Of a DNA stretch of 15,832 bases, positions 7,019 to 13,736 are shown one piece after another. The stretch is from Phycisphaera mikurensis NBRC 102666 (GTDB lineage: Bacteria; Planctomycetota; Phycisphaerae; Phycisphaerales; SM1A02). Both the position numbers and the translations under genes were made by a program. Numbering within the stretch: position 1 is the first letter of the stretch; each line of letters opens with the position of its first letter. Location: positions 1 to 15,832 of the forward strand of contig CAMBSR010000022.1 in the NCBI GenBank assembly GCA_945870475.1, written 5' to 3'. The notes beneath the pieces were generated by a model. The model was given only the letters and a program-made list of their open reading frames with translations. It was not told the DNA's origin and did no database searches.

Positions 7019-8304
7019 CCCACCCGCCAGCTCGCCCCCTCGCGCACCACCCGCCGATAAAGCGTGTCCCGCTCCACCGCGGTCCCACCCGCCTCGCGGA
7101 TCGCGCGCACCAGATCCCCCACGCTCGTCTCCTGGTGGTTGCCCTCGCCGACCGCCTTTGTGATGTCGTACCAGACCACCGTGCCGTCGATGTCGTCGGC
7201 GCCGGCCTGCAGCTCGAGCTGCGCCATCGGCAGCGTCTGCATGATCCAGAACGCCTTCACGTGCGGGAAGTTGTCGAGCATCAGGCGCGCCACGGCCAGC
7301 GTGCGCAGGTTCTCCAGCCCCGTCGGCCCCGGCAGGTACTCCAGCTCACTCGCATTCGGGAAGAAGGGCAGCGGAATGATCGTCTGGAAGTAGCCGGTGG
7401 TGAGCCCGCGCGAACCCGGCATCGGCAGGCGCTCGTGCGGATACAGCTCGGCGGGGCCGGTGAGCACCACCGCGCCGTCCGCGGCCACGGGAATGCCCTG
7501 CGCCTTCGCCCACGCGGCAAGCGTGTGGTCCTGCTGCGTGCGCAGGAGCTCCATGTGGTGGAGGCGCTCGCTGCGCTCCTCGATGTGCCCGTACAGCATG
7601 GTGGCGTTCGAGTTGATGCCCAGCTCGTGCGCCGCGCGATGCACGTCCAGCCACTGGTCGCTGCGGATCTTGCCCTTGAACGCCTCGTCATGCACGCGGT
7701 CGTCGAACACCTCGGCGCCGCCGCCCGGCAGGCTGCCGAGGCCCGCCTCGATCAGGTCCTTCAGCACCGCCTTCACGCCTTCGTAGCCCTCGCCGCCGCG
7801 CTTGGAGATGCGCTGCAGGTGGACGATCTCCACCGCGGTGAACGCCTTGATGTGGACGGCGGGCGCCTCCTCGCGGATGGCGCGCAGCATGTCGGTGTAG
7901 TAGCTGAACGGCAGCCACGGGTGCAGGCCGCCCACGATGTGCATCTCGGTGGCGCCGCTCTCGCGCGCCTTGCGTGCCTCGGCGCGGATGTCCTCCAGGC
8001 CGTGCTCGTACGCGCCGTCCTGGTCCTTCTTGCGGTGGAACGCGCAGAACTTGCAGCTGAGCGCGCAGATGTTCGAGTAGTTGAGGTGCCGGTTGACGTT
8101 GTAGAAGACCGCGTTCCCGTGCAGGCGCCGGCGCACCATGTCGGCGAGGCGGCACACCTCGTGGATGTCCGTCGTGGCGAAGAGCAGCGCGCCGTCCGCG
8201 GCGGTGAGGCGCTCACCGCGCTCCACCTTGCGCGCCACCTCGGCAAGCGCCGGGTCACGGCGCGCGGGGCGTGCTGCGGGAACGGTGTTGGCGGCAATCG
8301 TCAT
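7015..8304 (-). CDS. mqnE: aminofutalosine synthase MqnE (radical SAM)
   Basis: The protein has 429 residues. NRHLNYSNICALSCKFCAFH contains the radical-SAM cluster motif C80-x3-C84-x2-C87 that holds the 4Fe-4S centre, and HIVGGLHPWLPFSYYTDML is characteristic of the MqnE/MqnC group, with the 'N-R-H-x-N-Y' lead-in favouring MqnE. The enzyme joins the enolpyruvyl ether of chorismate-derived 3-carboxyvinyloxybenzoate to adenosine from SAM, giving 6-amino-6-deoxyfutalosine, an early step of the futalosine route to menaquinone; it acts in the cytosol. I chose the ATG at 8304; a longer reading from 8376 would add 24 Arg/Pro-rich residues without family resemblance. No Shine-Dalgarno precedes the start. 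No other men/mqn gene is in the window. The RCC1-like gene follows directly, sharing 4 nt. The 186-nt gap to the divergent secreted-protein gene presumably holds both promoters, but I see no convincing -10/-35 pair. Confidence 0.93.
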   Translation of the reverse strand: MTIAANTVPAARPARRDPALAEVARKVERGERLTAADGALLFATTDIHEVCRLADMVRRRLHGNAVFYNVNRHLNYSNICALSCKFCAFHRKKDQDGAYEHGLEDIRAEARKARESGATEMHIVGGLHPWLPFSYYTDMLRAIREEAPAVHIKAFTAVEIVHLQRISKRGGEGYEGVKAVLKDLIEAGLGSLPGGGAEVFDDRVHDEAFKGKIRSDQWLDVHRAAHELGINSNATMLYGHIEERSERLHHMELLRTQQDHTLAAWAKAQGIPVAADGAVVLTGPAELYPHERLPMPGSRGLTTGYFQTIIPLPFFPNASELEYLPGPTGLENLRTLAVARLMLDNFPHVKAFWIMQTLPMAQLELQAGADDIDGTVVWYDITKAVGEGNHQETSVGDLVRAIREAGGTAVERDTLYRRVVREGASWRVG

Positions 8305-8477
8305 GGGAGGGAAAGGATAGGCGCGGAGGCGCGCGCGAGGAAGTTTCCGCGGCCTGAATGCCAATGTCCGCGGCATGCGTCACAACAAGCAATTCGCCCC
8401 GTAGAAGCCGCGCAGCAGCGTTTTTAGCCTTCGTGCTCCTGTCGCATTTCGGCAGCGTTCTGTCTTCACGACGCACC

Positions 8478-8483
8478 AGGAGG
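8478..8483 (+). promoter_or_regulatory. Shine-Dalgarno for the 254-residue secreted protein
   Basis: AGGAGG ends 7 nt before the ATG at 8491. It is the strongest ribosome-binding site in the window and fixes this start; many neighbouring genes have none. Confidence 0.8.
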
Positions 8484-8490
8484 CACTGCC

Positions 8491-9255
8491 ATGAACAACC
8501 TGTTTCACTCCGGCCGGATCCTTGGCATCGCGCTGCTTTCCGCGGCGGTGCCGCTCTGCATGGCCGCGAACCACCAGAACAACTTCGACGCGGACCGCAT
8601 GGACCGCCACTGGAAGTCGACGGATTCCAATTCGTTCGCGCGGGCCGCAGTGGCGACGGGCGAACTGGAACAGGCCAACGGCTGGCTCTTCTATTCCGCT
8701 GCCGCATCCGACCTGGCGGCACCGGCCAAGGCGTCCTACACGCTCGACGGCTACCGGGTCCGCTGCGATGCCGACTGGAGGATCCGCGTACAGGCCGTCG
8801 TGGACGCGGGGCGCGATGAACAGCGTCCGCTTGCAACGGGCGTGAACGTGCGCATGGCCATCGGCATCAGCGTCGGCGATCGCGCCGGCACCGCAGCCTT
8901 CGCGCGCTATTCGGTGGGCATCGCGGCCAGCGAGGCCGGCACGTTCACGGAGCTCTCGTTCGCGAGCCGCGCCGCCGGCCGCAGCGACGTGACCCTCTCG
9001 AAGCTCGGGCGCCGGCGCCCCATCCTGGACCACGAGCTCCGCACACTGGTCATCAGCTACGACGTGCGGGCCGACACCCTCACCATGAGCGCCGGCGACA
9101 TCACGCGGACCGTCCGTCGCTTCCGCGCGCAGCTCGACCGCCGCGGCATCGCCGACGACTTCATCATCGACCTCTCGGCCGATTCCACGGGCATCTCCGC
9201 TGATCGGATCGCGATGTTCGACAACTTCTCGGTAAGCGGCGCGGTTTCGCAGTGA
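8491..9255 (+). CDS. secreted protein, probable jelly-roll (LamG-like) fold, first of a tandem pair
   Basis: The protein has 254 residues and no family I can name. MNNLFHSGRILGIALLSAAVPLCMAA is a typical Sec signal peptide, with cleavage likely near residue 26. The mature part begins NNFDADRMDRHW and ends with IAMFDNFSV. Such 'DF-D...W' openings and 'DNF-x-V' final strands are common in secreted concanavalin/LamG-like beta-sandwich proteins, so that fold is inferred. The segment SYDVRADTLTMSAG (189-202) aligns with SYNARKDRLTITAG in the next gene, pointing to a diverged duplication. A strong AGGAGG sets the start. The gene is divergent from mqnE with 186 nt between them and is followed by its paralogue after 58 nt, probably on the same transcript. 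There are no anchor, no membrane helix after the signal and no dockerin-like tail, so release outside the inner membrane is expected. It could be a ligand-binding rather than catalytic protein. Confidence 0.8.
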   Translation: MNNLFHSGRILGIALLSAAVPLCMAANHQNNFDADRMDRHWKSTDSNSFARAAVATGELEQANGWLFYSAAASDLAAPAKASYTLDGYRVRCDADWRIRVQAVVDAGRDEQRPLATGVNVRMAIGISVGDRAGTAAFARYSVGIAASEAGTFTELSFASRAAGRSDVTLSKLGRRRPILDHELRTLVISYDVRADTLTMSAGDITRTVRRFRAQLDRRGIADDFIIDLSADSTGISADRIAMFDNFSVSGAVSQ

Positions 9256-9313
9256 TTCGTGGCGCATGCTTCGCTGTGAACCCCAGTCTGCGCAGGTGCG
9301 TACTGTTGTTGCC

Positions 9314-9922
9314 ATGGCAATACCCACGAACCCGTTCCGCCTGCTCGCCGTTCTCCTCGCGGCCGCCGTCCTCCCTGCCAGCGCCGCGCATGCCGCCGAG
9401 ACGAGCGTGACCGTCGCCATCGGGCGCACCGTGTCCTTCGACGCCGGCTGGACCTGCACCGTTCGCCTGCCGGCTGCAACGCCCGCAGCGTCCGATGGCA
9501 GTTCCTTCTTCCTCTCCGTCAACACGACGCCGTACCGGCCGTGGTGCGATCCGTACTCCACCGGTTCCTGGCGCCAGTGGTGCTCCGGTGGCTTGGTGGT
9601 CGGCTATTCGTCCGCCAGCGACCGCGGCTTCATCGCCTTCGGCAGCGTGCCCGCCGCCGCTCGGCCCTCGCTTCGCAGCACGATCGCGCGGATGCGCGGC
9701 ACCGCTGCGACGACCATGTCCGTTTCCTACAACGCCCGCAAGGACCGGCTCACCATCACGGCCGGCGCGGTGCGCAAGGTGATTCCCGCTGTTCACGAGT
9801 ACATGGCGGAGCTCGGCCTCGATGACTTTTCCGAGGTCTCCATCGACGACGTGCGCGTGGTGATGGACGGCACCGCGGTCGTGGCGGTCGACGGTGTGAG
9901 CTTCGCCGCAGCGCAGCCCTGA
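9314..9922 (+). CDS. secreted protein, probable jelly-roll fold, second of a tandem pair
   Basis: The protein has 202 residues. MAIPTNPFRLLAVLLAAAVL followed by PASAAHA is a clear Sec signal peptide with an AHA-A cleavage site near residue 28. The mature protein shares with its upstream neighbour the late segment SYNARKDRLTITAG (138-151), a following helix-like stretch and a closing strand (VVAVDGVSF), but is shorter in the first half and has a Trp/Cys/Tyr-rich patch at about 73-91 (PYRPWCDPY, WRQWC) that the neighbour lacks; C79 and C90 could form a disulphide. I chose the ATG at 9314 because it begins the signal peptide; an in-frame ATG at 9266 would add 16 residues before it. No strong Shine-Dalgarno is visible, so translation may depend on the upstream gene. 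A hairpin terminator follows 25 nt after the stop. The function is unknown. Confidence 0.78.
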   Translation: MAIPTNPFRLLAVLLAAAVLPASAAHAAETSVTVAIGRTVSFDAGWTCTVRLPAATPAASDGSSFFLSVNTTPYRPWCDPYSTGSWRQWCSGGLVVGYSSASDRGFIAFGSVPAAARPSLRSTIARMRGTAATTMSVSYNARKDRLTITAGAVRKVIPAVHEYMAELGLDDFSEVSIDDVRVVMDGTAVVAVDGVSFAAAQP

Positions 9923-9947
9923 ACCCCAGCCCGCATGCCCCACAAGA

Positions 9948-9982
9948 CAACCGGCCCCGGGCGCATCGCTCGGGGCCGGTTG
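9948..9982. terminator. hairpin terminator between convergent genes
   Basis: CAACCGGCCCCG (9948-9959) pairs perfectly with CGGGGCCGGTTG (9971-9982) around an 11-nt loop. The 12-bp, GC-rich stem lies between the stop of the secreted-protein gene (9922) and that of the M16 gene (10008), so it can serve both strands. Only a weak T-run (ATTTC) follows on the + strand and none on the - strand. Confidence 0.7.
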
Positions 9983-10007
9983 ATTTCACGCATCCTGCTC
10001 TCCCGAC

Positions 10008-11684
10008 TCAGCGCACGCCGGGCGCGCCGCCCGAGGTGGGTGCCGGCGCCGCATCGTTGCGGGCCGGGGTGTCGAGGGGCTTCATGGTCATCGGGTCGCG
10101 CAGCGGCAGTTCCATGGCGTTGCCGCCGAAGAACTCCGACATCTTGGCGCGGCCCGTCTGGTCGCCGGGGGCGATCTCGTCCCACTTGCCGACCAGCATC
10201 ACAGCCATGTCGTCGAAGTTGAGGTACTTCTTGGCGACGCGCTGCACGTCGGCGGCGGTGACCTTCTGGATGGCGTCACGGTAGCGCTGCCAGTACTCGG
10301 GGTCGCGGCCGGTCCACTCGTCGGAGACGAAGATGCCGAGCGTGGCGTCCTTGCTGGAGAACTGCCCGGGGAAGGCCTCGATGAAGCTCTTCTTGGCGAC
10401 TTCCAGCTCCTCTGCGCTCACCGGCTCGTCCTGCATGCGCTTGAACTCGTCGCGCATCAGCTTGATGGCCAGGGCCACGGTGCCGTTCTTCGACTCGAAC
10501 GCGCCGGCGAACTGGCCGGGGTAGTAGACGCCCGCATCGAGCCGCGAGCCCACGCTGTACGCCAGGCCCTCGTTGGAGCGGATGTTCTTCATCAGGCGGC
10601 TGGTGAAGCCGCCGCCGCCCAGGATCTCGTTCATCACCTCGGCGCTGTAGAAGTCCGGGTCGTCGCGCTGGATGCTGCGGCGGCCGATGCGCACCTTGCC
10701 CTGCGGGATGTCCTTGCCGACGTGGTAGACGCCGGGCTTGAACACGTTGGTGGGGGCGGGCGGGTTCGGCGCCATGTCGCCGCGCTTCCAGCCTTCCATG
10801 CCGGCGGCCAGCCGCTTCATCATGTCCTCGGGATCGAAGTCGCCGGTGACGGAGATGATGACGTTGCCCGGGTGGACGATGCGGTCATGCTGCGCACGCA
10901 GGCGCTCCGGCGTGACCGCGTCCCAGCCGTCCTTGGTGGCCTGCTGGCTCTCGAAGTGCTCCGGCCCGTAGACCAGGTACTTCCACTCGCGGCCGAGGAT
11001 CTGGCCGGCTTCGTCGTTGCGCTGCTTCATGCCCTCTACGGCCTGCCCGCGCATGATGTCCAGGCGTGCCTGGTCGAAGCCCGGGTTGCGGAGCATGTCG
11101 AAGAAGAGCTTCATGCTCGCGTCGAGGTTCGACGTGAGCGAGTTCATGTTGGCCACGATGGCGCCGCGACCGGCGACTCCCACGTTGGTGGCCAGGAAGT
11201 CGAGCTTCTCGTCGAACTCCGCCGGCTTCATGCTGGCGGTGCCGCCGCTGCGCATCATGGCGGCCATGGCATCGGTGAGCCCGGGGATGTCCTTCGGGTC
11301 CATGTACGCGCCGCCCTTGAAGGTGAGCGTCAGGTTGACCAGCGGGAACTCCTTGCTCGGCGCCATGTACACGGGGGTGCCGTCCGGCAGCGTGCGGCGG
11401 AAGTCCTTGGCCTTGGGCGGCGTGAACTGGAGCGTGGCGAACTTGATGGCCTCGGGGCGCGCCGGCACCGTGGCGGAGCGGTCAGCCACCCAGCTGGGAG
11501 CGGCGTCGGCGGCGGGCTTGGCGGCCGCCGTGGCCTGGGGCATGGGAGCCGGACGTGCGGCCGTGGCCTTGGCGTCGGCGGTCTTGGTGTCGGCGGCCTT
11601 GGCGGGCGCCTTCTCCTGCGTGGCGGCGCATCCGAAGAGCGTCGCGGCGGCGGCGATGAGGGCAATGGAGGTGATGTTCTTCAT
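10008..11684 (-). CDS. M16-family peptidase-like lipoprotein lacking the zinc site
   Basis: The protein has 558 residues. MKNITSIALIAAAATLFGC is a lipoprotein signal (C19), then an Ala/Lys/Pro-rich linker to about residue 75. From about 95 onward it has the two-lobed M16 layout, but the first lobe reads GLTDAMAAMM (135-144) where the active family has G-x-x-H-x-x-E-H, so the three key residues are D138, A141 and A142 and zinc cannot bind normally. The second lobe keeps the SRL...R369...GLAY376 motif, whose Arg and Tyr help bind substrate. This is the arrangement of the non-catalytic partner in heterodimeric M16 enzymes (mitochondrial alpha-MPP and bacterial M16B pairs). The gene follows the zinc-bearing subunit after 35 nt, so the two likely form one periplasmic complex, anchored through this lipid (inference). 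I chose the ATG at 11684 because AGGA lies 7 nt upstream and it begins the signal peptide. Confidence 0.9.
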   Translation of the reverse strand: MKNITSIALIAAAATLFGCAATQEKAPAKAADTKTADAKATAARPAPMPQATAAAKPAADAAPSWVADRSATVPARPEAIKFATLQFTPPKAKDFRRTLPDGTPVYMAPSKEFPLVNLTLTFKGGAYMDPKDIPGLTDAMAAMMRSGGTASMKPAEFDEKLDFLATNVGVAGRGAIVANMNSLTSNLDASMKLFFDMLRNPGFDQARLDIMRGQAVEGMKQRNDEAGQILGREWKYLVYGPEHFESQQATKDGWDAVTPERLRAQHDRIVHPGNVIISVTGDFDPEDMMKRLAAGMEGWKRGDMAPNPPAPTNVFKPGVYHVGKDIPQGKVRIGRRSIQRDDPDFYSAEVMNEILGGGGFTSRLMKNIRSNEGLAYSVGSRLDAGVYYPGQFAGAFESKNGTVALAIKLMRDEFKRMQDEPVSAEELEVAKKSFIEAFPGQFSSKDATLGIFVSDEWTGRDPEYWQRYRDAIQKVTAADVQRVAKKYLNFDDMAVMLVGKWDEIAPGDQTGRAKMSEFFGGNAMELPLRDPMTMKPLDTPARNDAAPAPTSGGAPGVR

Positions 11685-11691
11685 GGTGTGT

Positions 11692-11695
11692 TCCT
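11692..11695 (-). promoter_or_regulatory. Shine-Dalgarno for the inactive M16 lipoprotein
   Basis: AGGA on the - strand, 7 nt upstream of the ATG at 11684, supports that start over the upstream ATG at 11723, which would bury the lipoprotein signal. Confidence 0.65.
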
Positions 11696-11719
11696 GTGTG
11701 TGTTGCTGCGTCGCGCGGT

Positions 11720-13609
11720 TCACTTGCCGGACTTCTCCAGCTCAGCCACGCGCGCCTCCATCTTCTTCTTGATGTACGCGATCGCCGGTGCCATCTGCGG
11801 CGGCATCTGCGCAGCCTGCGCATCCATGTCGGCGATGGCCTGCTTCAGCTTGGGGGCATCGGTCTCCTCGGAGATCTTCTTGGCCGCCTGGCGCGCCATG
11901 CCCTGCATCGGGCCGGGGAGCGCCGCCAGCTCCGGATCCGCGGTCACGGCGGGTCCGGCCTTGCGGGTGTACGACGCCACCGATCGGTTGGTCTTGTCGA
12001 AGTACTGGTTGGCCACGCGCTTGATGTCCTCGGCGGTCACCGCCTGGATCTTGGCGCTCTCCTTGTTGATCTCGCTCCAGTCGCCCAGCGCCTCGGCCTG
12101 CGCAAGCTGGATCATGAGGAAGAAGTTGTTCTGCAGGCGGCGGTAGCTGTCGGCCATCGCCTGGTTCTTCACCTTCTGCAGTTCCTCGGCGGGCACGGTC
12201 TCGGTCTGGAGCTTCTTCAGCTCCGCGTACCAGCCCTCCTCGAGCTGCTGCGGGGTGGAGTCGCCCTTGGTCTCGGCCTCGAAGGCGAAGTAGCCCGCGT
12301 ACTTGCGGGAGTCCTGGCCGGCCTGCGCGCTGCTGGCCACCTTGCTGCCTTCCACCATGTCCTTGTAGAGACGGCCGGTGCGGCCGTTGAGGAGCGAGGA
12401 CATCACGTCGAGCGCGTAGGAGTCCGTGTGCTGGAAGCCCACGGTGTGGTAGCGGATCTCCACCTGCGGCTGCGTGTCGGCCTCCGCGTTCATGCGGATC
12501 TCGGCGCCCTGCTTCTGCTCGAGCGTCACCACCGGCGGCGGCGCCACCTTGCCCGGCTCGAGCCGGCTGAAGTACTGCGTGATGGTCTGCTTGGCCGCGG
12601 CGGGGTCGAAGTCGCCCACCACGATGCCCACCAGGTTGTTGGGGCGGTAGTACGTGTTCCAGTACTTCATCGCCTCGTCCATGGTGTAGCTGTTGAGGTC
12701 GCTCGTCCAGCCGATCACCGGCCACGAGTACGGGCTCGACATCCAGAACATGCTGTCGAACTGCTCCTGGAACACGCCGGTGGGCGTGCTCTCGGTGCGC
12801 AGGCGGCGCTCCTCGTGGACCACGTCGCGCTCGCTGTAGAACTCGCGGAACACGCTGTTGTTGAGGCGGTCGCTCTCCATCCACGCCCACAGCTCGAACT
12901 TGTTGCTGGGCACGTTGATGAAGTAGAAGGTGAGGTCGTAGCTGGTGAAGGCATTCATGCCCGTGCCGCCGGCCTCGGTGTAGATCTTGTCGAACTCGTC
13001 CTTGACGATGGTGGACAGCGTGGCCTGCTGCTGCTTGAGGTTGGCCACCTGCTTCTCGATGTCGGCCTTGCGCTGCTTGCCGGTGGGCGTGGAGGCGTCG
13101 GTCTTGGCGATCTCCGCCTCGAGCTTCTTGATCTCGTCGTCGCCGGCCTTGCCCTGCTGCTCGTCCATCAGCTCGCGGAGCTCCGCGCGCAGGCGGGCCA
13201 GCTCCGGGGTGTCGTTCTTGGGGTCCCACGCGTCGTTGATGTCGCCCTTGAAGAAGCGCGCGTACTGGGTGGCCCAGGTCAGCTCGTTGATCTTGTTGCG
13301 GATGGCCTTCTGGCGATCGCGGTAGCCGGCATCGCGGCCGGAGTCACGGGTGCCGATGGTGTCGGTGCCCTTGAACATCATGTGCTCGAAGAAGTGGCTG
13401 ATGCCGGTGATGCCCGGGCGCTCGTTCACCGAGCCCACCTTCGCCAGCCAGCCGGCGGCGATGGTGTTGGGCTGGTCGTGGCGGGGGACCAGGAGGAACT
13501 TCATGCCGTTGGGCAGGGTGAAGAGCTCCGGCTCGACCTGCTGTGCCATGGCCGCGGGGGCCAGGCTGAGGACGGCGGCGAACACGGTGGCGAGCGAGGC
13601 GAGGCGCAT
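11720..13609 (-). CDS. M16-family zinc metallopeptidase, catalytic subunit, exported
   Basis: The protein has 629 residues. MRLASLATVFAAVLSLAPAA with MAQ is a Sec signal peptide. GISHFFEHMMFKGT contains the inverted zinc motif H72-x-x-E75-H76; the distal zinc-ligand glutamate is E266 or E267 in ERDVVHEERR. Between them, about residues 90-210 form a charged, Gln/Lys/Glu-rich probable coiled coil absent from classical M16 enzymes such as mitochondrial beta-MPP; similar insertions occur in other bacterial M16 proteins. The second lobe has NGRTGRLYKDMVEG in place of a full R...GLAY motif, as expected when the partner subunit supplies substrate binding. M16 enzymes degrade or trim unfolded peptides inside a closed chamber; here in the periplasm. 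I chose the ATG at 13609, which has GGAG 6 nt upstream. It is first in a two-gene operon with the inactive subunit and divergent from the nuclease-fold gene by 127 nt. Confidence 0.93.
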   Translation of the reverse strand: MRLASLATVFAAVLSLAPAAMAQQVEPELFTLPNGMKFLLVPRHDQPNTIAAGWLAKVGSVNERPGITGISHFFEHMMFKGTDTIGTRDSGRDAGYRDRQKAIRNKINELTWATQYARFFKGDINDAWDPKNDTPELARLRAELRELMDEQQGKAGDDEIKKLEAEIAKTDASTPTGKQRKADIEKQVANLKQQQATLSTIVKDEFDKIYTEAGGTGMNAFTSYDLTFYFINVPSNKFELWAWMESDRLNNSVFREFYSERDVVHEERRLRTESTPTGVFQEQFDSMFWMSSPYSWPVIGWTSDLNSYTMDEAMKYWNTYYRPNNLVGIVVGDFDPAAAKQTITQYFSRLEPGKVAPPPVVTLEQKQGAEIRMNAEADTQPQVEIRYHTVGFQHTDSYALDVMSSLLNGRTGRLYKDMVEGSKVASSAQAGQDSRKYAGYFAFEAETKGDSTPQQLEEGWYAELKKLQTETVPAEELQKVKNQAMADSYRRLQNNFFLMIQLAQAEALGDWSEINKESAKIQAVTAEDIKRVANQYFDKTNRSVASYTRKAGPAVTADPELAALPGPMQGMARQAAKKISEETDAPKLKQAIADMDAQAAQMPPQMAPAIAYIKKKMEARVAELEKSGK

Positions 13610-13615
13610 GCGGGT

Positions 13616-13619
13616 CTCC
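13616..13619 (-). promoter_or_regulatory. Shine-Dalgarno for the catalytic M16 subunit
   Basis: GGAG on the - strand, 6 nt upstream of the ATG at 13609, favours this start over the in-frame codon at 13639. Confidence 0.65.
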
Positions 13620-13636
13620 GTTGCGGGGGTGTCCGG

Positions 13637-13654
13637 CACGGTTCCGGGACCGTG
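13637..13654. promoter_or_regulatory. 18-bp near-perfect palindrome between divergent genes
   Basis: CACGGT-TCCGGG-ACCGTG has perfect 6-bp arms, and its centre is palindromic except for one T/G pair. It lies in the 127-nt gap between the M16 operon and the nuclease-fold gene, where an operator acting on both could sit. A chance occurrence is quite possible; no matching second copy is present elsewhere in the window. Confidence 0.25.
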
Positions 13655-13736
13655 ACCTGGGGTGCGGAAGGCTACATCCTTGCAATCCCGGAGGATGGCC
13701 CATTGCTTTGGGTCCGCATGGGGCTATCGTCCTGCG

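Noticed and set aside
7135..8427. 430-codon frame on the + strand opposite mqnE
   Set aside because: Translation is a Val/Ala/Arg/His-rich mirror of the mqnE codons; no recognisable domain.
8305..8490. Possible RNA gene or riboswitch in the 186-nt mqnE divergent gap
   Set aside because: Only short, weak inverted repeats (such as ATGCC...GGCAT) are visible; nothing fits a known riboswitch core.
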